From a bacterium (GTDB lineage Bacteria > Patescibacteriota > Minisyncoccia > Minisyncoccales > PWPS01), in assembly GCA_018400895.1 (NCBI GenBank), contig JAGYLR010000031.1, positions 1 through 7,046 of the forward strand: a stretch of 7,046 nucleotides of DNA. Direction: 5' to 3'. Below, one piece after another: positions 1 through 6,839 of this stretch. Positions within the stretch are counted from its first letter, which is position 1, and the number at the start of each line of letters is the position of its first letter. Both the position numbers and the translations under genes were made by a program. The notes beneath the pieces are model-generated. The model had not been told where the DNA came from. It saw nothing but the letters and a program-made list of their open reading frames with translations, and did not search any database.

Positions 1-1625
1 ATTGCCACATCTCCTGGGGGTTGGAGTTCGGGGGAGATTTCGGGTGCTTTGGGTGTTACCAATTTAGGATCTAGTGATTTTCTCAAAGCACTAACATCTT
101 TGCGAGGAAACTTATAAATATCTATAGGAATGTCCGGGTCTGTAAATGATGTTGTCCCTTCTGCAATAATTTTATCAGCGTTGGTGGTGGTTATTTTAGC
201 AACAGTTGTATCAACCCCTTTAGCAACTGCTTGGCTTATTATGGTGTTTCCCTTGGCTTGTATTACTTTATTAGCTTTATCTCTTCCTAGTTTATCAACA
301 AGTTTTTGAGCAAGTTCTGTTTGTGTTCCCCCAACCTTTTCCCATCTTTCAAGGGAAAGACCAAGTGGTGGACCTTGCCCAGGCGCCTTTCTCCATCCGG
401 GGAGTAATCCTGCTATTTCGCTTTGGTAGGGCTCAAATGGTTTTGCTCCTATATTTGGTTTTATGGCTCTTTGGGGAAATGTCTTTGCTTGATCCCATAT
501 ATCTTTCCACTGGTTAGTCTTCAAACTAAATTCTATTTTTCCTGTCTTGGGGTTTTTAGCTACAGGGGGAACTTTTAGCATTTCGGTTACAACAGTTTCT
601 TTTGATAATGGCTCTGACATTTTCCATATTTGATATTTGGTAAAATCCGTCTTGGTGGGCATAATAAAATTACCCGCTTTATCTGTTAAAGCTTTCTTAT
701 CTTTAGTAAGTAATGAGAACATTTCCTTGCTCCCAAGCCCAGCACTTTTATCGGGATGAAATTCATGTGCCAGTTGTCTATAATTCTTTTTTAGTTCTGC
801 TATGTTTTTGGGCGCTCCCAGCCTTTTCCAAGCATCTACCTTTTGGACACCTCCCCCTGCCTTTGATAAATGTTTAATAGTAAGTTTAGCTAAAGAACTT
901 GTCATTGATCCAGCAATAGCTACATCTAACGTTCTTGTCCCAAATGTCATTAACGCAGCTTCTAGTGGCTCATATCCCTCATCCATCATACCCAACATTT
1001 GTCCTGCGGAGGTTGTCATTTCTTTTTGTTGTTCTCCTATTCTACGAGCATCTATCGGTATCCACATTTGCTTGTTTTGTTCTTCTAAAAGATCTATAAA
1101 CTCTCCATATCCTAATTGTGATCCTATCCCAGAAGATATTAAATTACTAACATCAACAGCACCAACGGCTGCACCCCTAGCTGGCAGTTCTGCTACCCTG
1201 CCTATAAAGTTTGTTATATGTGCAAATGGTGCAGCGGGTGAACCCGGAGCTACATCTAGTTCAGGGAGTTTTCTATAAGCCTTTCTTACTTCAATACTAG
1301 GTCCAATTCCAGGTTCTCTTATAACATCTCCTTCTGGTGTTTTAATGTTATATCCTCTTTCTCTTGGTTCTTTGCCTGTTAAAAATGTTTGAGCGGGATC
1401 TATTACTTTCTCTTGCAAAAATCCCCCAACTTCTTGTAGTTTGGTTTGTGCTTGTGGGGTAGGTGCTTTTATTTTTGCAGTTATCTCTCGTCCAGTAATA
1501 GGAGATCGGACTATATCTTCTTCTCTACGTTCATTAAATTTCTTTATTACATCACCAGCAAAGCGGTTTTTGTCCACCTCCTTATTGTATTGGTCTAATA
1601 CTTTTTGTGTAAAATTTATCGCCAT
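1..1625 (-). CDS. Large phage protein with internal J domain, probable virion/ejection protein (3' end outside window)
   Basis: The frame is open from an ATG at 1625 to the window edge (541 complete codons, no stop), so the C-terminus is missing. Residues 1-130 are hydrophilic and probably helical. Residues about 135-255 are Gly/Ala-rich with moderately hydrophobic stretches (for example RGAAVGAVDVSNLI near 150 and LDVAIAGSMTSSLA near 233), but no clear transmembrane helix or signal peptide is seen. Residues 263-318 form a DnaJ-like J domain with HPD at 290-292. The remainder (319-541) has a Trp/Pro-rich part and a Lys/Ala-rich amphipathic helical stretch near 460-500. It starts 7 nt after the coiled-coil gene, so the two are probably co-transcribed. 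J domains stimulate the ATPase of Hsp70 (DnaK). The context of tail genes, the size and the Gly/Ala-rich region suggest an internal virion or DNA-ejection protein, but I do not recognise the family outside the J domain. A non-structural polyvalent protein injected with the genome is an alternative. No Shine-Dalgarno precedes the ATG. Confidence 0.85.
   Translation of the reverse strand, partial: MAINFTQKVLDQYNKEVDKNRFAGDVIKKFNERREEDIVRSPITGREITAKIKAPTPQAQTKLQEVGGFLQEKVIDPAQTFLTGKEPRERGYNIKTPEGDVIREPGIGPSIEVRKAYRKLPELDVAPGSPAAPFAHITNFIGRVAELPARGAAVGAVDVSNLISSGIGSQLGYGEFIDLLEEQNKQMWIPIDARRIGEQQKEMTTSAGQMLGMMDEGYEPLEAALMTFGTRTLDVAIAGSMTSSLAKLTIKHLSKAGGGVQKVDAWKRLGAPKNIAELKKNYRQLAHEFHPDKSAGLGSKEMFSLLTKDKKALTDKAGNFIMPTKTDFTKYQIWKMSEPLSKETVVTEMLKVPPVAKNPKTGKIEFSLKTNQWKDIWDQAKTFPQRAIKPNIGAKPFEPYQSEIAGLLPGWRKAPGQGPPLGLSLERWEKVGGTQTELAQKLVDKLGRDKANKVIQAKGNTIISQAVAKGVDTTVAKITTTNADKIIAEGTTSFTDPDIPIDIYKFPRKDVSALRKSLDPKLVTPKAPEISPELQPPGDVA
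672..839 (-). other. DnaJ-type J domain (residues 263-318 of the large protein)
   Basis: The translation reads as a J domain in order. Helix I with the LG turn is VDAWKRLGAPKNI. Helix II and the loop are ELKKNYRQLAHEFHPDK, with the His-Pro-Asp triad encoded at 750-758. Helix III is SKEMFSLLTKDKKALTD. Helix III aligns without gaps to the usual KFxEINEAYEVLSD pattern, keeping the Phe, the Ile/Leu position, the late Leu and the final Asp, but the usual Ala-Tyr pair is Asp-Lys here. HPD and the basic face of helix II (KK, R, H) are the parts of J domains known to contact Hsp70, and both are intact. No Gly/Phe-rich linker or zinc-finger CxxCxGxG repeats follow, so this is a class III (J-domain-only) architecture. 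Confidence 0.88.
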
Positions 1626-1632
1626 AAAATTG

Positions 1633-3189
1633 TTATTTACGAGAATGATCCTCTATTTCGTCATATATACCACCTGTACCAAAAGGATTTATGTCATCAC
1701 TATCCTCATCAGTCCCATATATAAACCTATTGGCCTCATCTCTTGGAAGTTCACCAAACTCACTAATTGACATTCCCGCAGCAGATGCTCCTTTAGAAAT
1801 TTGGGTATTAGTAAAGTAGTCTTTTGCTTTAACTTCTTCCTCAACATCAATCTCCTCAACCTGTTGGTCATAAATCTCTCTTAATAATTTCTTTGTTTCT
1901 TGGTCAAGTCCTTCTTCGGGAGTATCAAGCATTCCTAAAAACTCTTCCCAGGTGGGTGCTTCGCTAGGATCAATATCTGGATCATCTATTGGGTCAGGTT
2001 CTTGTCTTATAAGTAATTCTGTATCACCTGTTTGTGGATTAACCCTGTAAAGGTTTTTACCTATGGTTCTTATATTCCAATCGGCATCTTGCTCTTCCAT
2101 TGGGATTTCATAATGTCTTTCTTTCCCTTCACTGTCGGTATATACAAACACTCTCTCACTTTGTTTGCTCTTTGCCACCTCAGGTGTTATGAATTTTAAT
2201 CCCTCTTCTGACATCTGGTTATCCATTTCTCTTACTTCCTCTTGGTGTTCCCAATCTGCAATCTTTCTTGTTATCTCTTCTTCTGTATCAGATATTGATA
2301 TTCCGGATTCTGCTGCCATTTGAGGGTTATCTTTTATGATTTGTTTTATTCTTTCTGCGTTCGTCTCTGCTCTTTCAAGGTCTCCTGTAATTAGTGATTT
2401 CTGTTCTTCAAATATCTGTTTCTGTTCTTGTGTTAGATTGAATATTTTTTCACCCTCTTCTGTACGACTTCCTTCATAAAAACTAAATAAAGTATCTAAA
2501 TAATTTAGTCGGTCTTGGCGATCCGCTTGTATTTGTTCTACTGACCTGTCTATAAAGTTTAGTGCTGTTCCTATCTGGTTTTGTCTTGCGGACATTACTG
2601 ATTCTATAACTGCTATTCTACTTTGAGCATTCTCTTGGGCTTTTATCATTCTTTCTGATTGTTGTATTCCTGCAAGTCCAGGGACTCTTTGAGATTCCAA
2701 TCTGCGTGTCATTTCTATACTTTCTGTGAGTAGTTTATCTAATTCATCTGTCAACGCTTGGTTTTGAAAAAAGTTTTCTTCTACTTTTAGTCGTTCTCTT
2801 TCTGCTTTTTCCAGCTCTTCTCTAAAAGGTGTTGTGAGTGGCTCTGTTCTATCTACTACATCTTCTTGCTTTGCCATATACTCTGCTTCTCTTTTTTTTG
2901 CTTCTTCTAGTTTCTTATTAACTGATTCAAGCTGGGATTGGTGCATTGACTCTAATTCTACTCTCTGTTTTTCTACTTGGTCTTTTAGTGATAAGTCATC
3001 TGGTGGTGGTGTCGGCTCAAACATTGGTGGCGTATCTGCTTCTGTAAATGTAGCAGGCATTGGTTGCGCTCTTTCTACAGGAGGAATTTGCACACTTTCT
3101 TGTGTGGGTCGTTGTTCTACTCTTTCTCTAAGACTATCTATTCTCTGCCCTGCTTCTTGCGTTTGTTCTTTTATTTGTTCTAATGGCAT
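1633..3189 (-). CDS. Acidic coiled-coil-rich phage protein, probable virion/ejection component
   Basis: A 518-residue protein from ATG 3189 to TAA, with no recognised family. Residues 1-28 are helical. Residues 34-66 are a Pro-rich linker (PPVERAQPMP, PTPPPDD). Residues 67-165 and 175-290 are long charged helices rich in Glu, Gln, Lys and Arg with heptad-like spacing, typical of coiled coils, interrupted by a VPGLAG turn near 169-174. A small segment at about 346-395 (VFVYTDSEGKERHYEIP and NLYRVNPQTGDTELL) looks beta-rich. The tail (396-518) is strongly acidic and probably disordered (DPIDDPDIDPSEAP, GTDEDSDD). There is no signal peptide or membrane segment. It lies between the tail-propeller gene and the J-domain gene, 7 nt from the latter. 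Elongated coiled-coil proteins beside a very large protein at the end of a tail module suggest internal virion or ejection proteins; an assembly scaffold or chaperone is an alternative. The start is firm, because the only upstream in-frame alternative (GTG) is followed two codons later by TAA. Confidence 0.85.
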   Translation of the reverse strand: MPLEQIKEQTQEAGQRIDSLRERVEQRPTQESVQIPPVERAQPMPATFTEADTPPMFEPTPPPDDLSLKDQVEKQRVELESMHQSQLESVNKKLEEAKKREAEYMAKQEDVVDRTEPLTTPFREELEKAERERLKVEENFFQNQALTDELDKLLTESIEMTRRLESQRVPGLAGIQQSERMIKAQENAQSRIAVIESVMSARQNQIGTALNFIDRSVEQIQADRQDRLNYLDTLFSFYEGSRTEEGEKIFNLTQEQKQIFEEQKSLITGDLERAETNAERIKQIIKDNPQMAAESGISISDTEEEITRKIADWEHQEEVREMDNQMSEEGLKFITPEVAKSKQSERVFVYTDSEGKERHYEIPMEEQDADWNIRTIGKNLYRVNPQTGDTELLIRQEPDPIDDPDIDPSEAPTWEEFLGMLDTPEEGLDQETKKLLREIYDQQVEEIDVEEEVKAKDYFTNTQISKGASAAGMSISEFGELPRDEANRFIYGTDEDSDDINPFGTGGIYDEIEDHSRK

Positions 3190-3197
3190 ATTATTAT

Positions 3198-3226
3198 ATT
3201 ATAACACTTTTTTCATCTTTTTTGAA
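3198..3226 (-). promoter_or_regulatory. Candidate sigma70-type promoter with extended -10, giving a near-leaderless transcript
   Basis: Reading the minus strand, TTCAAA (3226-3221, 4 of 6 matches to TTGACA) is separated by exactly 17 nt from a perfect TATAAT (3203-3198). The -10 is preceded by TG at the extended position (TGTTATAAT). The -35 overlaps the last codons of the upstream tail gene, and the -10 lies in the 23-nt gap. Transcription would be expected to start around 3190-3192, only 1-3 nt before the ATG at 3189. The surroundings are very AT-rich, so chance occurrence is possible. Confidence 0.45.
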
Positions 3227-5888
3227 TAGTGTCGTTGTTTATACTTTGTACTTGTATCTCTTCTAATGTTCCTCTCATATCAATCTTAAACTGTGCATTT
3301 TCAAGTTGTTGGTCTTTCAGGCTTGCTCTTGCACTTAATCTGTTACTTATATAATTGGGGTTTATTTTTTGCCATCTCTCGCAAGAAAAATTGAATATAC
3401 CACTTGTTACACCAATACCATCATCTATCACAACTGTTTTTGTGGTTGTTCCAGTAATAGACTCTATGTGTGCTATAAGTCCTGCACCCTGTCCTTTTCT
3501 TATTATTATCTCATCTCCTACTTTTATATCTTCATCATCTACCGCAGTTACAAAGTTTGCTGTGTCGCTTGTAAATGTATTAACATCTGTCCAAGTTCCT
3601 GTATAACTATCTGCACCAGATCCTTCTGTTACACCATCTGGGTCTGTTTTCTGTTTTATTATAAATGTTCCATCTCTGTATTTAATTGCTATGTCTTGCC
3701 AGATATTATTTATCTCTGGTGATGTAAACTTTGATGTTATCACGCTTGCTCTTGTTTCATCGCTAACTGTTGTCTTTATGGTGCTATAAATGCCCTTTAT
3801 TTCGCTCTCTGTGCCGTCTATAACACTTGCACCGACATATATCTCATCTTCCTCATAAATCGCTCCCAATTCGTCTAATTCAATCGCACCCAAACTATTG
3901 AGGTTTTCTTTGTCAAAAACTAATGAATGCTTGTGATATAGGTTTCCGTCTTGATATTCCCATATTCCGGCCGGGTCAGGATATTGTCCTTCCCACGCTA
4001 TCTTTAATACATCTCCAACAGCACTTATTCCATTTCTGTGTGGTAATTTTTCTATTCTTTCTCCCCTATAATATGGAGGGAAATAATCATAAACAGAAAA
4101 TACTGAACCTGTGAATGCTCTCATTTGTCCTTTCTTGTCTATAATATGACAATTCTCATTCATTATAAATCCCATTGTTGCTCCCTCTTTTATTGTGAAT
4201 AATCTTACTCTTTCGCTAAATGGCTCATAATAGAATATCTGTGATGGAAGTATGTCTGATTCTTTGTGTCTTAATCCACCGAATATCGCAGAACTTGTAA
4301 CGCCTACCCAGTTAATATAATAACTTGAGTCAAAGATTATCTTGTTTTCTTCGGATTCTGTGGAGTCTGTCGCTGTTGCTATCATTGTGTGAACAAAGTT
4401 GTTATTTGCAAGGAATAATGTCCCACCAGCTCCTAAATGTTTCAGTATTGCTGGATACCCTTCGTTTAAGTCCATTTTTTCTAATGTTCCTTTCCATAAT
4501 GATTGCCACTCTCCACCCTCTTCTTCTATGTGTTTAACATCTCTGCCAGTTGTTATATATATCTTTTCTTTCTCTGACAATACGAACTTTGCGTAGATGT
4601 CTTCTAAAAGAGTTTCATCTTCAAAATAAACATAAGGATATGTGTCATCTACATTGTCTCTTGAAATAGTTAATGATATCGGATTATCTTCAGTATCTAA
4701 CGCACCAAGTTCAAGCTTTAAATCATCAGTACTCTCAAATCCTGCACTTGGAGATATTTTAGCCCTTACTATAACATTATCTGTTGGTGTTATGTCTGAT
4801 GATGTAACATTATTACTTGTTGATGTTTTTAATAGTGTAGTTCCATCTATTGCATAAATATTAACCTCTATTGGTGAAATTGAACCTTCATTTTTACCTA
4901 TCCACACACTCCAAACTTGTGTTGTTCCTTGTGGTTCTACTTTGAAATTAACAAATATATCATTTTGCACATCTTCTCCGTCTTTTGTTTCTGTTTGAAA
5001 TACAAGGGCTACATCATTTGTTTCTGTATAACTTGTTGCACCTGATGTATATTTATATGGTTCTTGTGTGCTATATCCTGCAAAGTAGTAAGACGCCATA
5101 CCATTTTCATAAACATCTCCAAAATCAGATATAACAACGTTAAGTGATTGATCTGTATCAAAGCTAGTTTCTGCTTCTATTACAACACACCTGCTGTCAT
5201 CTGAATCTACTTCTTCTCCAAAATCAACCTCCACTTCTTCCATAGTGTTCCCAGGAGCGTCTATTATCTTTGTGGCGTATATCTCGCCATCCGGAACATC
5301 TCTATTATATTGTATTGCGTCAATAGTTGCATCTAAATCAGGTGTTTCTGTTGTTACACCCTGTATTGTTACTTTAATATTATAACCTGTATCAGCTCCT
5401 GTGTTTTGTAGTTTTAAATATAATTTATTAAATCTTATACCTGACTCTATTGACTGGGATATTTTTTCATCTAAACCGCCACCACCAATCTGTATTACGT
5501 CATCATGTGCCTCTATTGCAAGTGCGGGGTCAAATCCCTGTTCGCCTATTGAAAGTATATCGCTATTTGTGCTTAATTCTTCACCCTCTTCAAATCCTGT
5601 GGTTGCTTCTTCTTGAAATTCTGCATCATCTTCAGATCGCAATATCTTATCTCCTGCAATAGCCCATAACTTGCTTACTCTATCAGTTCCGTCTGATATT
5701 TTTGCTTTATGAAAAGCATATGCTGTGTCTATACTAGTTATAGAGTGTGGGTAAATCTTCCTACCTATTTTAGCTAATCCTCTTGTGAATAAATCTAAAT
5801 TATAGGTGTGTATAAAATCACCTAAGAAATCCCCAATATAACTTATTGTGAATCGTTTTGTCTCTGAATTTGGTATTCTGTTTATCAT
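3213..5888 (-). CDS. Phage tail/receptor-binding structural protein: beta-propeller with inserted beta-sandwich domain(s)
   Basis: An 891-residue protein from ATG 5888 to TGA. Residues 60-90 look like a first propeller blade (SDGTDRVSKLWAIAGDKILR). Residues about 140-303 have the pattern of a lectin-like beta-sandwich seen in many surface and tail proteins (FNKLYLKLQNTGADTGYNIK, a variable loop, EVEVDFGEEV, then YYFAGYSTQEPYKYTSG). A second beta-rich segment spans about 305-410. Blade-like repeats resume at 430-690 (EKIYITTGRDVKHI, FLANNNFVHTM, INWVGVTSSAIFGGLRHKES, NCHIIDKKGQMRAF, GIWEYQDGNLYHKHSL). Residues 785-840 form a separate beta module (VGDEIIIRKGQGAGLIAHIE), followed by a C-terminal NAQFKIDMRGTLEEIQV strand region. 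There is no signal peptide, as expected for a virion protein. The start overlaps the upstream stop by 4 nt (ATGA), suggesting coupled translation. Fold assignments rest on reading strand patterns. The specific tail role (adhesin, tail tip or tubular protein) is inferred. Confidence 0.85.
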   Translation of the reverse strand: MINRIPNSETKRFTISYIGDFLGDFIHTYNLDLFTRGLAKIGRKIYPHSITSIDTAYAFHKAKISDGTDRVSKLWAIAGDKILRSEDDAEFQEEATTGFEEGEELSTNSDILSIGEQGFDPALAIEAHDDVIQIGGGGLDEKISQSIESGIRFNKLYLKLQNTGADTGYNIKVTIQGVTTETPDLDATIDAIQYNRDVPDGEIYATKIIDAPGNTMEEVEVDFGEEVDSDDSRCVVIEAETSFDTDQSLNVVISDFGDVYENGMASYYFAGYSTQEPYKYTSGATSYTETNDVALVFQTETKDGEDVQNDIFVNFKVEPQGTTQVWSVWIGKNEGSISPIEVNIYAIDGTTLLKTSTSNNVTSSDITPTDNVIVRAKISPSAGFESTDDLKLELGALDTEDNPISLTISRDNVDDTYPYVYFEDETLLEDIYAKFVLSEKEKIYITTGRDVKHIEEEGGEWQSLWKGTLEKMDLNEGYPAILKHLGAGGTLFLANNNFVHTMIATATDSTESEENKIIFDSSYYINWVGVTSSAIFGGLRHKESDILPSQIFYYEPFSERVRLFTIKEGATMGFIMNENCHIIDKKGQMRAFTGSVFSVYDYFPPYYRGERIEKLPHRNGISAVGDVLKIAWEGQYPDPAGIWEYQDGNLYHKHSLVFDKENLNSLGAIELDELGAIYEEDEIYVGASVIDGTESEIKGIYSTIKTTVSDETRASVITSKFTSPEINNIWQDIAIKYRDGTFIIKQKTDPDGVTEGSGADSYTGTWTDVNTFTSDTANFVTAVDDEDIKVGDEIIIRKGQGAGLIAHIESITGTTTKTVVIDDGIGVTSGIFNFSCERWQKINPNYISNRLSARASLKDQQLENAQFKIDMRGTLEEIQVQSINNDTIQKR
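4980..5471 (-). other. Putative carbohydrate-binding-like beta-sandwich domain in the tail protein
   Basis: Residues about 140-303 follow the order of a jelly-roll-like domain common in phage tail and bacterial surface proteins. An opening strand with SQSIESG leads into FNKLYLKLQNTGADTGYNIK. A loop that often reads 'G.PDG.IYAT' follows (here VPDGEIYATKIID), then a VDFGEEVD strand, an aromatic YYFAGYS strand, and a closing VALVFQTET strand. Ligand-binding residues cannot be assigned from sequence alone. Confidence 0.5.
5885..5888 (-). other. ATGA stop-start overlap
   Basis: The TGA of the fibre gene (5887-5885) and the ATG of the propeller gene (5888-5886) share bases in an ATGA tetranucleotide. 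No Shine-Dalgarno is seen in the 20 nt before this ATG, so reinitiation by ribosomes terminating on the upstream gene is the likely way the downstream protein is started. Confidence 0.85.
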
Positions 5889-6838
5889 TTTGCAACCCAG
5901 CCCGACGAATCATTATCGCCAGACTCTTTAATGTATAATGTTGTTCCCGCACCACCATCTTGTCTTAAATACAAACTACCAGGTGCTGCTATTACTTCTC
6001 CCTCTGGCGCTCCCGTTCCCCATCTAATTGTTGATATTTTATTATTATCCGTTCTCGCACCATATCCCAATACAATTCCATCACCAAAGTATCCAAGACT
6101 AAATGGTGCGTTTGCAGATCCTAATATCGTTGGTATTAACACCTCATATCTTACAGCTCCTTGTGTGTCCCAAGTTCTCTCACATACAATAGTATTTTTT
6201 GTGGTATCTGTTATTACATTTGCTTCTAATGCATTAAAGTCTGCGTCTTTCGCTATACATATTCCGTGAACAAGACTGTTTGTTAGCTTTTTTGCTTCTT
6301 CTAGTGATGTTGGTTGTGAGTGTACAGGAAAGTCTGCGTTTTCATCTGTTAGTGTATTTCCTGATATAGTTCCTTCTCCTAAAACTATTGGCGTTCTTTT
6401 TGATGTTAAAAATGCTGCTGCTGGTAATGGTTTTTCAAAAACCCACCAAGGGTAATCTTTGGGACTGTGAGACATTATTAGCTGTGAAAAACTAGTGCTA
6501 TCCCAATCCTCTCTATTTGATTGGCTTCTTATTTCCCCCTCTCCTGTTTGTAAAATAACATTATTTTGTTCTCCTTCTTTTCCTTTTAATGATACACCCA
6601 TAGCAAGGGACGCCATTCTCTTTTTTTTATCCATCTCATCGTTGTCATAAATCCTTAATGATGGTATGGCAAAAAGATGACTTGCTAGCGGTAGTCCGCT
6701 AATTGTTAGCTCTCTACAACCTACTTTATTGCGATCATCAAACTCTTTACTGCCATCATACCCAAGGTGCTGATGTTCTTCCAGCTTTTTAATCCGTTTT
6801 TCAAGTTGCTCTATTCTATTGTTTGATTGTTCGGTCAT
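5885..6838 (-). CDS. Phage tail fibre or appendage protein with N-terminal coiled coil
   Basis: A 317-residue protein. I start it at ATG 6838 (MTEQSNNRIEQLEKR), one base after the stop of the upstream gene. A longer reading from TTG 6892 would add 18 residues, use a rare start and overlap the upstream gene by more than 50 nt. Residues 5-22 form a short heptad coiled coil (RIEQLEKRIKKLEEH), as in trimeric phage fibres. EHQHLGYDGSKEF (21-33) is a His-rich turn often found after such helices. The middle is beta-rich and unrecognised. The C-terminus (273-317) has WGTGAPEGEV, APGSLYLRQDGGAGTTLYIK and SGWVAK, a motif widespread at the ends of phage fibre and pectate-lyase-like tail proteins. A structural appendage role follows from these signatures and from the tail-gene neighbours. 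No enzymatic residues are evident. There is no Shine-Dalgarno; it probably relies on translation of the preceding gene. Confidence 0.85.
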   Translation of the reverse strand: MTEQSNNRIEQLEKRIKKLEEHQHLGYDGSKEFDDRNKVGCRELTISGLPLASHLFAIPSLRIYDNDEMDKKKRMASLAMGVSLKGKEGEQNNVILQTGEGEIRSQSNREDWDSTSFSQLIMSHSPKDYPWWVFEKPLPAAAFLTSKRTPIVLGEGTISGNTLTDENADFPVHSQPTSLEEAKKLTNSLVHGICIAKDADFNALEANVITDTTKNTIVCERTWDTQGAVRYEVLIPTILGSANAPFSLGYFGDGIVLGYGARTDNNKISTIRWGTGAPEGEVIAAPGSLYLRQDGGAGTTLYIKESGDNDSSGWVAK

Positions 6839-6839
6839 A

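Noticed and set aside
802..1278. Plus-strand open frame of 158 codons
   Set aside because: It lies wholly antisense to the J-domain gene. Its translation is low-complexity Ser/Pro/Ala-rich with no recognisable domain, as expected from the reverse of a Gly/Ala-rich coding region. It has no convincing start signal.
1626..1632. Possible terminator or promoter between the coiled-coil and J-domain genes
   Set aside because: The gap is only 7 nt and there is no hairpin or -10/-35 pair around it. Co-transcription is simpler.
1689..1871. Minus-strand 60-codon frame with a basic start inside the coiled-coil gene
   Set aside because: It is an out-of-frame reading of the acidic C-terminal region. It has no ribosome binding site, and the host frame is clearly the coding one.
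2398..2440. Short direct repeat GAACAGAAA on the minus strand
   Set aside because: It encodes repeated EQK units of the coiled coil and reflects heptad-like protein composition rather than a DNA element.
2834..3229. Plus-strand open frame of 131 codons, Ser/Cys-rich
   Set aside because: It is antisense to the N-terminal coiled-coil and Pro-rich part of the 518-residue protein. The Ser/Cys/Phe richness is the mirror of Glu/Gln/Lys codons, not a real cysteine-rich protein.
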